Positions 1 through 5,846 of a stretch of DNA of 7,725 bases are shown in pieces (the first letter of the stretch is position 1; the number at the start of each line of letters is the position of its first letter). The notes beneath the pieces are model-generated. The model was not told where the DNA came from, did no database searches, and saw only the letters and a program-made list of their open reading frames with translations. The stretch comes from Campylobacterales bacterium (GTDB lineage: Bacteria; Campylobacterota; Campylobacteria; Campylobacterales; QNZT01): positions 1 to 7,725 of the forward strand of contig JALSQA010000389.1 of the NCBI GenBank assembly GCA_026985685.1, read 5' to 3'. Position numbers and translations under genes: made by a program.

Positions 1-146
1 AGTAATTTCCTAATATTATTAAACTAGTTTAAAAAGTGAATTCTTTTTCAATTCCCCATAAACAGTTTTTTACATCTTTTATTAAATTTTTATACTATCT
101 AATTTTTTTATTTATATAAATAACATATTTTGCATTGTTAAAAAAA

Positions 147-1658
147 TTAAAAAACAGAAGACATATAATTTATCTCATCATCACTCAAATAAGGATTCAT
201 AGGTAAACTCATAATCTCCCTACTAACCCTCTCTGCAATTGAAAAATCTCCTTCTTTGTAGCCAAGATAAGTAAAACACTCTTGTAAGTGTAGTGGCATT
301 GGATAATGCACGGCAGTTGGGATGCCTTGTTCTTTTAGTTTAGCTTGTATTTCATCTCTGTTTTTTACTCTTACGGAGTATTGAGCCCACGCTGAAGTAA
401 CATTTTTGTCTATATGTGGCAAGGTTAAAACCTTGCTTCCGAGAAATTTTGTATATTTATCTGCTACCTCTTGTCTGAGTTTTAAATCTTTTGGATAGTG
501 TTTTAGTTTTACATTTAATACCGCTGCTTGAATCGTATCTAGTCTTCCACCCATGCCGATATATTTATGATGGTATCTTCTATTTTGTCCATGTACTCTA
601 AGCATCCTGATCTTCTCTGCCAGAGCATCATCATTGGTAAATACCGCACCACCATCTCCATAACATCCAAGCGGTTTGGCAGGGAAAAAGCTTGTCGTGG
701 ATATATCATCCAAATTACTATCTGTTTTACCTTTATAAGTGCTTCCAAAACTCTGTGCTCCATCTATAATGACACTTAGATTGTGCTTGTCTGCTATCTT
801 TTGTATAGCATCCATATCTGCTGGTTGCCCATATAGGCTGACTGGCATGATAGCTTTAGTTTTATCTGTAATCTTCTCTTCTATTTTTGTTGGATCGATG
901 TTGTAGGTTTTTTCATCGATATCTACAAACACTGGCTTTGCACCTAAAAATGCTATCGTCTCTGCTGTCGCTATGAAGGTAAAAGGTGTCGTGATGATTT
1001 CATCACCTGGTTTTATATCCAGTGCCATCATAGCTAAAAGAAGTGCATCAGTTCCACTACTGCAAGTGATTGCGTGTTTTGCACCTGTAAAGTCTTGGAG
1101 GTTCTTTTCCAGGTCTCTTACGGGATCACCCATGATGAAATTTGTCTTGTTTAGAACACTGTCTATTTCTTTTTCTATCTCATTATGATAGAGGTAGTGC
1201 TGTTTTTTTAGGTTGGCAAAGTCGATAGAGAAGGAAGAAGGTTGAAGGGTGAAGGGTGAAGGGTGGATTGTAATATCTGGATATTTTTGTAGCAATACCT
1301 CATCTCTTGTAATTACCTTTGCATCAACTGCCTTTGCACTTGCTATCAATTGGCTATCTTCTATGTCTTCATAATCTATCTCGATATATGATGGAGTTTT
1401 GGCTATTTTTTTATCTTGTAAAAATATTTTTATTCTTGCATGGACTTCATCTAAAGTCTCTTTATTTGATTTATCAAATTGTGATTTTAACTCTTTGAAC
1501 AGAATAAATTCAATATTATCTATAGATGATGAACTAATAAATATGTTAACTTCACTATTTTGTAGGGACTCATAAACATTTACCGATTCAGGATATTTTT
1601 CTCTTCTTCTCTCTGATAAAAGATCGATGATGACATTGTTATCTAACAAATAATTCAT
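147..1658 (-). CDS. PIN-domain (VapC-like) / WbpE-type sugar aminotransferase fusion
   Basis: Single 503-residue ORF with two unrelated parts. Residues 1-133 look like a complete PIN ribonuclease domain: LLDNNVIIDLL at the N-terminus (acidic D6), a middle ISSSSIDNIEFIL segment, then IEDSQLIASA (D101) and VITRDE (D119), which fit the metal-binding acidic positions. Residues 144-503 (360 aa) are a DegT/DnrJ/EryC1 PLP aminotransferase of normal WbpE length: IDFANLKKQ start region, SSGTDALLLA phosphate-binding turn (200-209), IIDGAQSFG (D299), and SFFPAKPLG with the PLP lysine K328. WbpE converts UDP-2-acetamido-3-keto-glucuronate to the 3-amino sugar, using glutamate as amino donor. The linker, residues about 132-143, is encoded by a heptanucleotide repeat. 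The gene is last in wbpA-B-D-E order. Its ATG overlaps the stop of the antitoxin-like gene (ATGA), and its ribosome binding site is weak (GAAAGAG). Both domain calls are firm; that the native product is one fused polypeptide is inferred from the open frame. Confidence 0.88.
   Translation of the reverse strand: MNYLLDNNVIIDLLSERRREKYPESVNVYESLQNSEVNIFISSSSIDNIEFILFKELKSQFDKSNKETLDEVHARIKIFLQDKKIAKTPSYIEIDYEDIEDSQLIASAKAVDAKVITRDEVLLQKYPDITIHPSPFTLQPSSFSIDFANLKKQHYLYHNEIEKEIDSVLNKTNFIMGDPVRDLEKNLQDFTGAKHAITCSSGTDALLLAMMALDIKPGDEIITTPFTFIATAETIAFLGAKPVFVDIDEKTYNIDPTKIEEKITDKTKAIMPVSLYGQPADMDAIQKIADKHNLSVIIDGAQSFGSTYKGKTDSNLDDISTTSFFPAKPLGCYGDGGAVFTNDDALAEKIRMLRVHGQNRRYHHKYIGMGGRLDTIQAAVLNVKLKHYPKDLKLRQEVADKYTKFLGSKVLTLPHIDKNVTSAWAQYSVRVKNRDEIQAKLKEQGIPTAVHYPMPLHLQECFTYLGYKEGDFSIAERVSREIMSLPMNPYLSDDEINYMSSVF
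1230..1264. repeat. Heptanucleotide tandem repeat at the PIN/aminotransferase junction
   Basis: Five consecutive 7-bp units read on the plus strand as GAAGGAA, GAAGGTT, GAAGGGT, GAAGGGT, GAAGGGT; the last three are identical. In the coding (minus) strand the unit is ACCCTTC. The tract encodes the linker residues about 132-143 and ends one base before the Ser144 codon (1229-1227), which sits where free-standing WbpE proteins begin. Seven is not a multiple of three, so copy-number change by one or two units changes frame. Heptameric tandem repeats are known in other bacteria (for example the STRR families of cyanobacteria); whether this unit recurs elsewhere in this genome cannot be seen here. 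Confidence 0.9.
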
Positions 1659-1888
1659 AGTTTCTCTTTCATCTCTGAAAATTCTGCTCTATCGAGCTTG
1701 TACTGGTAACTATTTTCATAGTCAACATCATAAGATTGTTTCTCTTGTTCTTCTTTAGTTCTTTCAAGATCAAGTTTAGTTTTTGAAGTAGATTTTATCT
1801 CAACACCATCGTTTTTAAATACTTCTAATAACTTTATGATTTTTTTTGCTATCGACTCATCTTTTATATCTACTAACAATTGCATCAT
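1655..1888 (-). CDS. Small antitoxin-like protein partnering the PIN domain
   Basis: 77-residue charged protein that I do not recognise by family. The N-terminal third reads as strand (MQLLVDI), amphipathic helix (ESIAKKIIKLLEVFK), strand (GVEIKS). The remainder is rich in Lys, Glu and Asp and probably extended or helical, as is common in antitoxin tails that wrap a toxin. Position supports an antitoxin: it directly precedes the PIN domain and shares ATGA with its start (4-base overlap), the usual antitoxin-toxin arrangement of VapBC-like modules. Two adjacent ATG codons exist. GAGGAG lies 2 bases before the first (1888) and 5 bases before the second (1885), so the real start may be the second Met, giving 76 aa. 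It follows wbpD with the same kind of overlap, so it is co-transcribed with the sugar genes. The antitoxin role is inferred from context and size only. Confidence 0.7.
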   Translation of the reverse strand: MMQLLVDIKDESIAKKIIKLLEVFKNDGVEIKSTSKTKLDLERTKEEQEKQSYDVDYENSYQYKLDRAEFSEMKEKL

Positions 1889-2454
1889 ATCTCCTCTAGT
1901 TTTTCATCTATTATAGCGTATCTTCTGCCATCACTATCGACTGCTATGTTTTTATCATCAAACTTTAAAGTATTGCCACTTACCCCCACCCAGCCTATCT
2001 GTTTGGCAGGCACTCCTACTATGAGAGCATAAGGCTTTACATCTCTGTTTACAACCGCTCCACTACCGATAAGAGCAAATTCTCCAATCGTCACACCACA
2101 GACAATCGTCACATTTGCACCGATAGAACAACCCTTTTTAAGTAAAGTCTTTTTAAACTCATCTTTTCTTTGTATAAATGCTCTTGGATTGATAACATTG
2201 GTAAAGACCATCGATGGACCTAAAAATACATCATCTTCTATCTCTACGCCTTCATAGATTGAGATATTGTTTTGTACTTTTACACCATTGCCGATTTTAA
2301 CTTTTGGACCTATGACACAATTCTGACCAAAAGAGCAATTCTCTCCTATGAATGTATGTGATAGAACATGGGAAAAGTGCCAAATTTTGGTATTGTTTCC
2401 GATAGTTACATTATCATCAATATAACTACTCTCATGAACGAAAAAATTACTCAC
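1885..2454 (-). CDS. wbpD: UDP-2-acetamido-3-amino-2,3-dideoxy-glucuronate N-acetyltransferase (WbpD/WlbB type)
   Basis: 189-residue left-handed beta-helix acyltransferase. Hexapeptide repeats run from about residue 12 to 140 (for example VTIGNN, CVIGPKVKIGNGVKV, VTIGEFALIGSGAVV), with the VFTNVINPRA loop at about 83-92 and the VGVPAKQIGWV end of the helix (147-156), as in WbpD/WlbB proteins of about 190 aa. It would acetylate the 3-amino group made by WbpE using acetyl-CoA in the cytoplasm, giving UDP-2,3-diacetamido-2,3-dideoxy-glucuronate. The start is GTG at 2454, chosen because AAAGG lies 6 bases upstream and the N-terminus matches the family (FVHESSYID). It overlaps the end of wbpB by 8 bases and its own stop overlaps the next start by 4. 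Nothing is missing or broken. Confidence 0.92.
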   Translation of the reverse strand: MSNFFVHESSYIDDNVTIGNNTKIWHFSHVLSHTFIGENCSFGQNCVIGPKVKIGNGVKVQNNISIYEGVEIEDDVFLGPSMVFTNVINPRAFIQRKDEFKKTLLKKGCSIGANVTIVCGVTIGEFALIGSGAVVNRDVKPYALIVGVPAKQIGWVGVSGNTLKFDDKNIAVDSDGRRYAIIDEKLEEI

Positions 2455-3409
2455 TGATTACCTTTTTGCAAAATGGATGATACTCTCCTTTTAATCCAAT
2501 TGGTTGTAGATTTCTGATTGTCGATACTATCTCAATAGAGTTTCTTGCCTCATCAAGTCCAAATCCATTACCTTTGATAATCTCTTCATAGCTTCGTGTA
2601 TGCAACTCAGTAAAACCACCGCTAAACTCTATCTCATCTCCATCTACTGTGATAGATCTGTAAGTTCTAAGACCTGATGCTTTGATATCATCTGGGATAT
2701 AGTCATACTTGACGGAGAGAAACCATCTGACTCTTGCGTTTTTGAGTTTAAAATATCCTGCATTTGCATAAGGAGTTTTTAGATGTACAACATTCTCTTC
2801 TACTTCTCCAAATATCCAGCTAAGCATATCATAAAAATGAACTCCAATATTGGATGCTAATCCTCCTGATTTTTCCTCCTTCCCTTTCCAACTCTCAAAA
2901 TACCACTTTCCTCTACTAGTCAAATAAGTCAAGTCTATTTCATATATCTTGTCTGGATTTTCTGCTAACTCTTTTAATACTTTCTCTTTAAGTGCGATGA
3001 TACTTTCATGAAGTCTAAGTTGCAAGATATTGTAAACTCTTTTACCACTCTCTTGTTCAACTATTTTAAGCTCATCTATATCAGTAGGATTTAGCACTAA
3101 AGGCTTTTCACAGATGGCGTCTGCACCATGAGATAGAGCCAAACGCATATGGCTTTTATGTAGATAATTCGGCGAAGCAATCGCGATATAATCTAGTGGT
3201 TTACCATGCTCTCTCTTCCACTGATAGATAAAATCCTCAAATCTCTCAGCCTCAGTAAAAAAGTCAGCATCCGGGAAATTACTGTCCATGATACCTATAC
3301 CATCATACAAATCATAAGACACAACCAACTCATTACTAGTATCTTTAATAGCTTTCATATGTCTTGGTGCAATATATCCTGATGCTCCTATAAGTGCAAA
3401 TTTTTTCAT
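2447..3409 (-). CDS. wbpB: UDP-GlcNAc-uronate 3-dehydrogenase (WbpB type, Gfo/Idh/MocA family)
   Basis: 320-residue NAD-dependent oxidoreductase. The N-terminal Rossmann fold begins FALIGASGYIAPRHMKAI. IAIASPNYLH (76-84) and the family-typical EKP (E101-K102-P103) follow, then the C-terminal alpha/beta domain with GGLASNIGVHFYDML (183-196, H191). WbpB oxidises C3 of UDP-GlcNAc-uronic acid to the 3-keto sugar that WbpE then aminates. In the Pseudomonas pathway the two enzymes work as a coupled pair, recycling NAD through 2-oxoglutarate. Length matches the family (about 315-320 aa). The ATG is one base after the wbpA stop, with GGAG 8 bases upstream. The 3' end overlaps wbpD by 8 bases, so translation is probably coupled. 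Confidence 0.93.
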   Translation of the reverse strand: MKKFALIGASGYIAPRHMKAIKDTSNELVVSYDLYDGIGIMDSNFPDADFFTEAERFEDFIYQWKREHGKPLDYIAIASPNYLHKSHMRLALSHGADAICEKPLVLNPTDIDELKIVEQESGKRVYNILQLRLHESIIALKEKVLKELAENPDKIYEIDLTYLTSRGKWYFESWKGKEEKSGGLASNIGVHFYDMLSWIFGEVEENVVHLKTPYANAGYFKLKNARVRWFLSVKYDYIPDDIKASGLRTYRSITVDGDEIEFSGGFTELHTRSYEEIIKGNGFGLDEARNSIEIVSTIRNLQPIGLKGEYHPFCKKVISE

Positions 3410-3410
3410 C

Positions 3411-4679
3411 TTATAAACTCCATGTCGGTTTTTCTACAATACCTTTAATATCTATAATAACTTCAGGCTCAGTAGATATATTTTTATAATCTTCTCTTTT
3501 TAATATTTTAAATTGATCATGAGCAACAGCTACAATAATGGCATCATACTTTTTATCAAATGTAAAAGGATTTTTTTCTAATAATGGATAGGGAAAACTT
3601 TTGCGTTCCTCTTTTGTATCCACCCATGGATCATAGGCATCTATCTTGATACCATAATCTTGTAATTCAAAAATTATATCTATTACTTTTGTATTTCTTG
3701 TATCAGGACAATTTTCTTTGAAGGTTACACCAAGTACCAATACTTGAGAGTTTTTGATCTTTTTATCTTGTTTTATAAGCTCTTTAATTGTCTGTTCAGC
3801 GATATATTTACTCATACCATTATTGATCTGTCTGGCTCCCAGTATAAGATTTGGTTTGTAACCTAACTCTTCTGCTTTAAAAGTCAGGTAATAGGGATCC
3901 ACACCTATACAATGTCCACCTACCAAACCAGGAAATAGTTTAATAAAATTCCATTTTGTACCAGCTGCTTCTATCACCTCTTTTGTGTCGATTCCCATCG
4001 TATCAAATATCAATGCTAGTTCATTAATAAGTGCAATATTGACATCTCTTTGTGTATTTTCAATCACTTTTGCTGCTTCAGCAACTTTAATAGAAGATGC
4101 CAGATAAGTCCCTGCCGTGATGATACTTTGATACAATTCATCTACTTTTTTGGCGATTTCCAATGTACTGCCACTGGTAATCTTAGTGATTTTCGTCAAT
4201 GTTCTCTCTTTATCTCCCGGATTTATTCGTTCAGGCGAATATCCACAAAAGAAATCTTCATTAAACTTTAACCCAGATCCCTCTTCAAGTATAGGAACGC
4301 ACACCTCTTCTGTAACCCCTGGATAAACAGTACTTTCATAAATAACTATGTCATCCTTTTTCAAAATCCTGGAAATACTCTCAGTAGATTTTTTAATAGG
4401 TGTAAGATCAGGACGATTGGCAGAATTAATTGGTGTAGGTACAGTCACTATATAAATATTAGAATCTTTAACATCATCAAAACTTGTACTATAGCTTAAA
4501 AAAGTAGCTTTTTGCAATGCTTCTTTATCAACTTCAAGTGTTCTATCGTAACCTCTTTGCAATTCATCAATACGAGCTTGATTAATATCTAAACCTTTAG
4601 TTTCATACCTCTTCCCAAACTCTACAGCCAAAGGAAGCCCTACATACCCTAAACCTATAATTGCAATTTTATATTTCAT
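3411..4679 (-). CDS. wbpA: UDP-N-acetyl-D-glucosamine 6-dehydrogenase (WbpA type)
   Basis: 422 residues from the chosen ATG at 4679, where the sequence MKYKIAIIGLGYVGLP begins the NAD-binding Rossmann fold exactly as in the family. The frame stays open further upstream to a TTG at 4751 (446 aa), but those 24 extra residues look like translated leader, and an AAGAAG-type ribosome site precedes 4679. Other landmarks in 422-aa numbering are TVPTPIN (79-85), YSPERINPGD (147-156), the EAAKVIENTQRDVNIAL helix (201-217), and the catalytic cysteine C257 in VGGHCIGVDPYY. The enzyme oxidises UDP-GlcNAc to the uronic acid with two NAD. This is the first committed step of the pathway and the first enzyme gene of the operon. 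It is complete and appears functional. Confidence 0.93.
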   Translation of the reverse strand: MKYKIAIIGLGYVGLPLAVEFGKRYETKGLDINQARIDELQRGYDRTLEVDKEALQKATFLSYSTSFDDVKDSNIYIVTVPTPINSANRPDLTPIKKSTESISRILKKDDIVIYESTVYPGVTEEVCVPILEEGSGLKFNEDFFCGYSPERINPGDKERTLTKITKITSGSTLEIAKKVDELYQSIITAGTYLASSIKVAEAAKVIENTQRDVNIALINELALIFDTMGIDTKEVIEAAGTKWNFIKLFPGLVGGHCIGVDPYYLTFKAEELGYKPNLILGARQINNGMSKYIAEQTIKELIKQDKKIKNSQVLVLGVTFKENCPDTRNTKVIDIIFELQDYGIKIDAYDPWVDTKEERKSFPYPLLEKNPFTFDKKYDAIIVAVAHDQFKILKREDYKNISTEPEVIIDIKGIVEKPTWSL

Positions 4680-4754
4680 AAATTCTTCTTTAATTAGTTT
4701 TATAATATTAATATTAAATAAACTATTTAATTTTCCATAAAACACTACCAAATC

Positions 4755-4829
4755 TCAATGCCTGATTATATTAGCACTAGATCCTTCGCCTGTCCATATT
4801 TTTCCATTGTTCCAATATAATTTTATCAT
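4755..4829 (-). CDS. Tiny ORF (24 aa) downstream of the lipoprotein-like ORF
   Basis: Reads MIKLYWNNGKIWTG followed by a short tail ending IIRH. Its ATG overlaps the stop of the preceding 27-codon ORF (ATGA), and AAGGGA lies 5 bases upstream, so it has real-looking initiation signals. I recognise no family. It ends 75 bases before the wbpA start. It may be a second micro-peptide, or the distal half of a small lipoprotein gene split by a frameshift. Confidence 0.35.
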   Translation of the reverse strand: MIKLYWNNGKIWTGEGSSANIIRH

Positions 4830-4909
4830 ATTGATCCCTTGGATGATGGCTGTGATGAACTGCCACAAGCTATGAAAAATAGTGGTATCATAATCAAAAG
4901 TTTAAACAT
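4826..4909 (-). CDS. Very short lipoprotein-like ORF (27 aa)
   Basis: Encodes MFKLLIMIPLFFIACGSSSQ plus seven more residues. A short hydrophobic signal ends in a lipobox-like FIAC (C15), followed by Gly and a Ser/Pro-rich tail: the form of a bacterial lipoprotein N-terminus (signal peptidase II). AAAGGA lies 7 bases before the ATG, and a TATAAT hexamer begins 24 bases upstream of the start. At 27 aa it is either a genuine micro-lipoprotein at the head of the wbp transcript or the 5' end of a lipoprotein gene truncated by a frameshift at about 4826-4830, where the next frame continues as the 24-aa ORF. Confidence 0.5.
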   Translation of the reverse strand: MFKLLIMIPLFFIACGSSSQPSSKGSI

Positions 4910-4933
4910 GAAAAGATCCTTTCTTTATTTTTC

Positions 4934-4939
4934 ATTATA
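4934..4939 (-). promoter_or_regulatory. Sigma-70-type -10 box, likely promoter of the wbp operon
   Basis: A perfect TATAAT on the minus strand, preceded by GC and a long A/T-rich stretch. No TTGACA-like -35 is present at 16-18 bases, which is usual in Campylobacterota, where A/T-rich periodic upstream sequence replaces it. Transcription would begin a few bases before the small lipoprotein-like ORF. No other good promoter lies before wbpA, so it may drive the whole left-hand operon. Confidence 0.5.
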
Positions 4940-4978
4940 GCTTTTATTATTAAATATAAATTAAATAACTTAATAAAT

Positions 4979-5059
4979 CATGACTGTTTTGGTCTAAATG
5001 CTTTGATAACTTTTGTTGTTGCCATAGTTATAGGTTATTTGGCTGTTAAAAAACAGTGA
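4979..5059 (+). pseudogene. Possible decayed fragment encoding a transmembrane C-terminus
   Basis: In this frame the sequence reads GLNALITFVVAIVIGYLAVK, then KQ and a stop: a convincing single membrane-spanning helix with a positively charged end. The frame is open back to 4883 but contains no ATG, and the upstream part is AT-rich low-complexity translation. No ribosome site is visible. It could be the remaining 3' end of a membrane-protein gene on the opposite strand from all its neighbours, or chance. I do not assign a family. Confidence 0.2.
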
Positions 5060-5103
5060 AAAATTGCTGACATTTTTTAAAAGTATATGTTTGTAAGAGG
5101 AGA

Positions 5104-5163
5104 CTTTAGTTCCAAAAAGCGGAGGCAAAGCCTTTAGTTCCCAAGCTCAGCTTGGGAACTAAA
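5104..5163. repeat. REP-like element with a perfect 15-bp-arm palindrome
   Basis: The core is TTTAGTTCCCAAGCT (5133-5147), one central C, then its exact reverse complement AGCTTGGGAACTAAA (5149-5163). A second small hairpin, AGGC-AAA-GCCT (5123-5133), adjoins it. The 10-mer CTTTAGTTCC occurs twice in direct orientation (5104-5113 and 5132-5141). Compact twin hairpins between genes resemble REP sequences linked to IS200-related RAYT transposases, but membership is inferred. The palindrome begins 11 bases after the yggS stop and could also end the housekeeping transcript. On the minus strand the small hairpin is followed 4 bases later by a run of five T (5118-5114), a weak intrinsic-terminator pattern. 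Confidence 0.7.
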
Positions 5164-5174
5164 ATAAGAATAAA

Positions 5175-5846
5175 TTATTTAAAAAGTACACTTCCTAATC
5201 TCAGCATATTTGATCCGCATTTGATGGCTAGGGTGTAATCTCCGCTCATTCCCATGGAGCAGTATTTTGCACCGTTTTTCTGGAGTTTTTCAAAGATTGA
5301 GTATGTTTTTTCAAAGCTGTTTTGGATGGCTTTTTGATCTTGGGTGTGGGCACCAATGCTCATGACTCCTTTTAAGGTGAGGTTGTTTAGCTCTTCTTGA
5401 ATTTTTAGGTATGTTTCATGTGCTTTGTCTGGATTTATACCGGCTTTTGTATCTTCATTTGCACTATTTATTTGTAGTAGTATTGGTTGTTTTTTATCTT
5501 TTACTTTGGCTCTTTTGTCGATTTCTACTGCCATTTCATAACTATCACATGAGTGTATAAGGGTAGGGGAGAGATCTAGCAGGGTATTGATTTTATTGCT
5601 TTGTAATCGACCTATGAAGTGCCATTCGATTGGCAGATCTTCTAGTGCGATCACTTTTCCTTTCATATCTTGAACACGATTTTCTCCATAGGCTCTTTGT
5701 CCTACTTTGTAAAACTCTTTTATAGCATCTGCATCGACATATTTACTTGCTGCTATGATTTTTACTATTTGATGTTCGTTTGTTTCTAGTCTTACAGCTT
5801 CTATTTGTGCTAGTACTTTGTCAAAGTTTTTTTCATATTGTGTCAT
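5175..5846 (-). CDS. yggS: YggS/PLPBP family pyridoxal-phosphate homeostasis protein
   Basis: 223-residue single-domain TIM-barrel PLP-binding protein. The PLP lysine is K35 in IIAASKYVDA. It is followed by YGENRVQD (53-60), WHFIGRLQSNK (75-85), LLQINSANEDTKAGI, and near the C-terminus SMGMSGDY and GSNMLRLGSVLF, the phosphate-binding region. Length is typical of the family (about 220-235 aa). It buffers intracellular PLP and influences amino-acid and keto-acid pools; no catalytic activity is established for the family. ATG and the rseP stop overlap as TAATG, with GGAGG 6 bases upstream, so it is translated from its own strong site or by coupling. It is the last gene of the housekeeping operon; the palindrome follows at once. 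Confidence 0.93.
   Translation of the reverse strand: MTQYEKNFDKVLAQIEAVRLETNEHQIVKIIAASKYVDADAIKEFYKVGQRAYGENRVQDMKGKVIALEDLPIEWHFIGRLQSNKINTLLDLSPTLIHSCDSYEMAVEIDKRAKVKDKKQPILLQINSANEDTKAGINPDKAHETYLKIQEELNNLTLKGVMSIGAHTQDQKAIQNSFEKTYSIFEKLQKNGAKYCSMGMSGDYTLAIKCGSNMLRLGSVLFK

Noticed and set aside
21..30. Palindrome AAACTAGTTT and other short A/T symmetries in the left end
   Set aside because: Ten bases in very AT-rich sequence is expected by chance; no adjacent promoter or terminator pattern that convinces.
567..779. Plus-strand ORF of 70 codons and a second minus-frame ORF at 539-763
   Set aside because: Both lie wholly inside the aminotransferase coding region in other frames, show no family features, and are shadows of the real gene.
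973..1188. Plus-strand ORF of 71 codons
   Set aside because: Antisense to the conserved N-terminal part of the aminotransferase; no ribosome site or recognisable domain.
1243..1266. Possible G-quadruplex from GGG runs in the heptamer tract
   Set aside because: Only three GGG runs plus a GG; it follows from the repeat unit and would be weak at best.
4050..4271. Plus-strand ORF of 73 codons
   Set aside because: Antisense to the conserved centre of wbpA; Cys- and Phe-rich shadow translation.
4680..4751. 24-residue N-terminal extension of wbpA from TTG at 4751
   Set aside because: Non-ATG start and an extension absent from the family; ATG at 4679 places the Rossmann motif at the usual distance.
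5091..5141. 16-codon plus-strand ORF beginning ATG TTT GTA AGA
   Set aside because: Mostly the REP-like element in translation; no upstream ribosome site.
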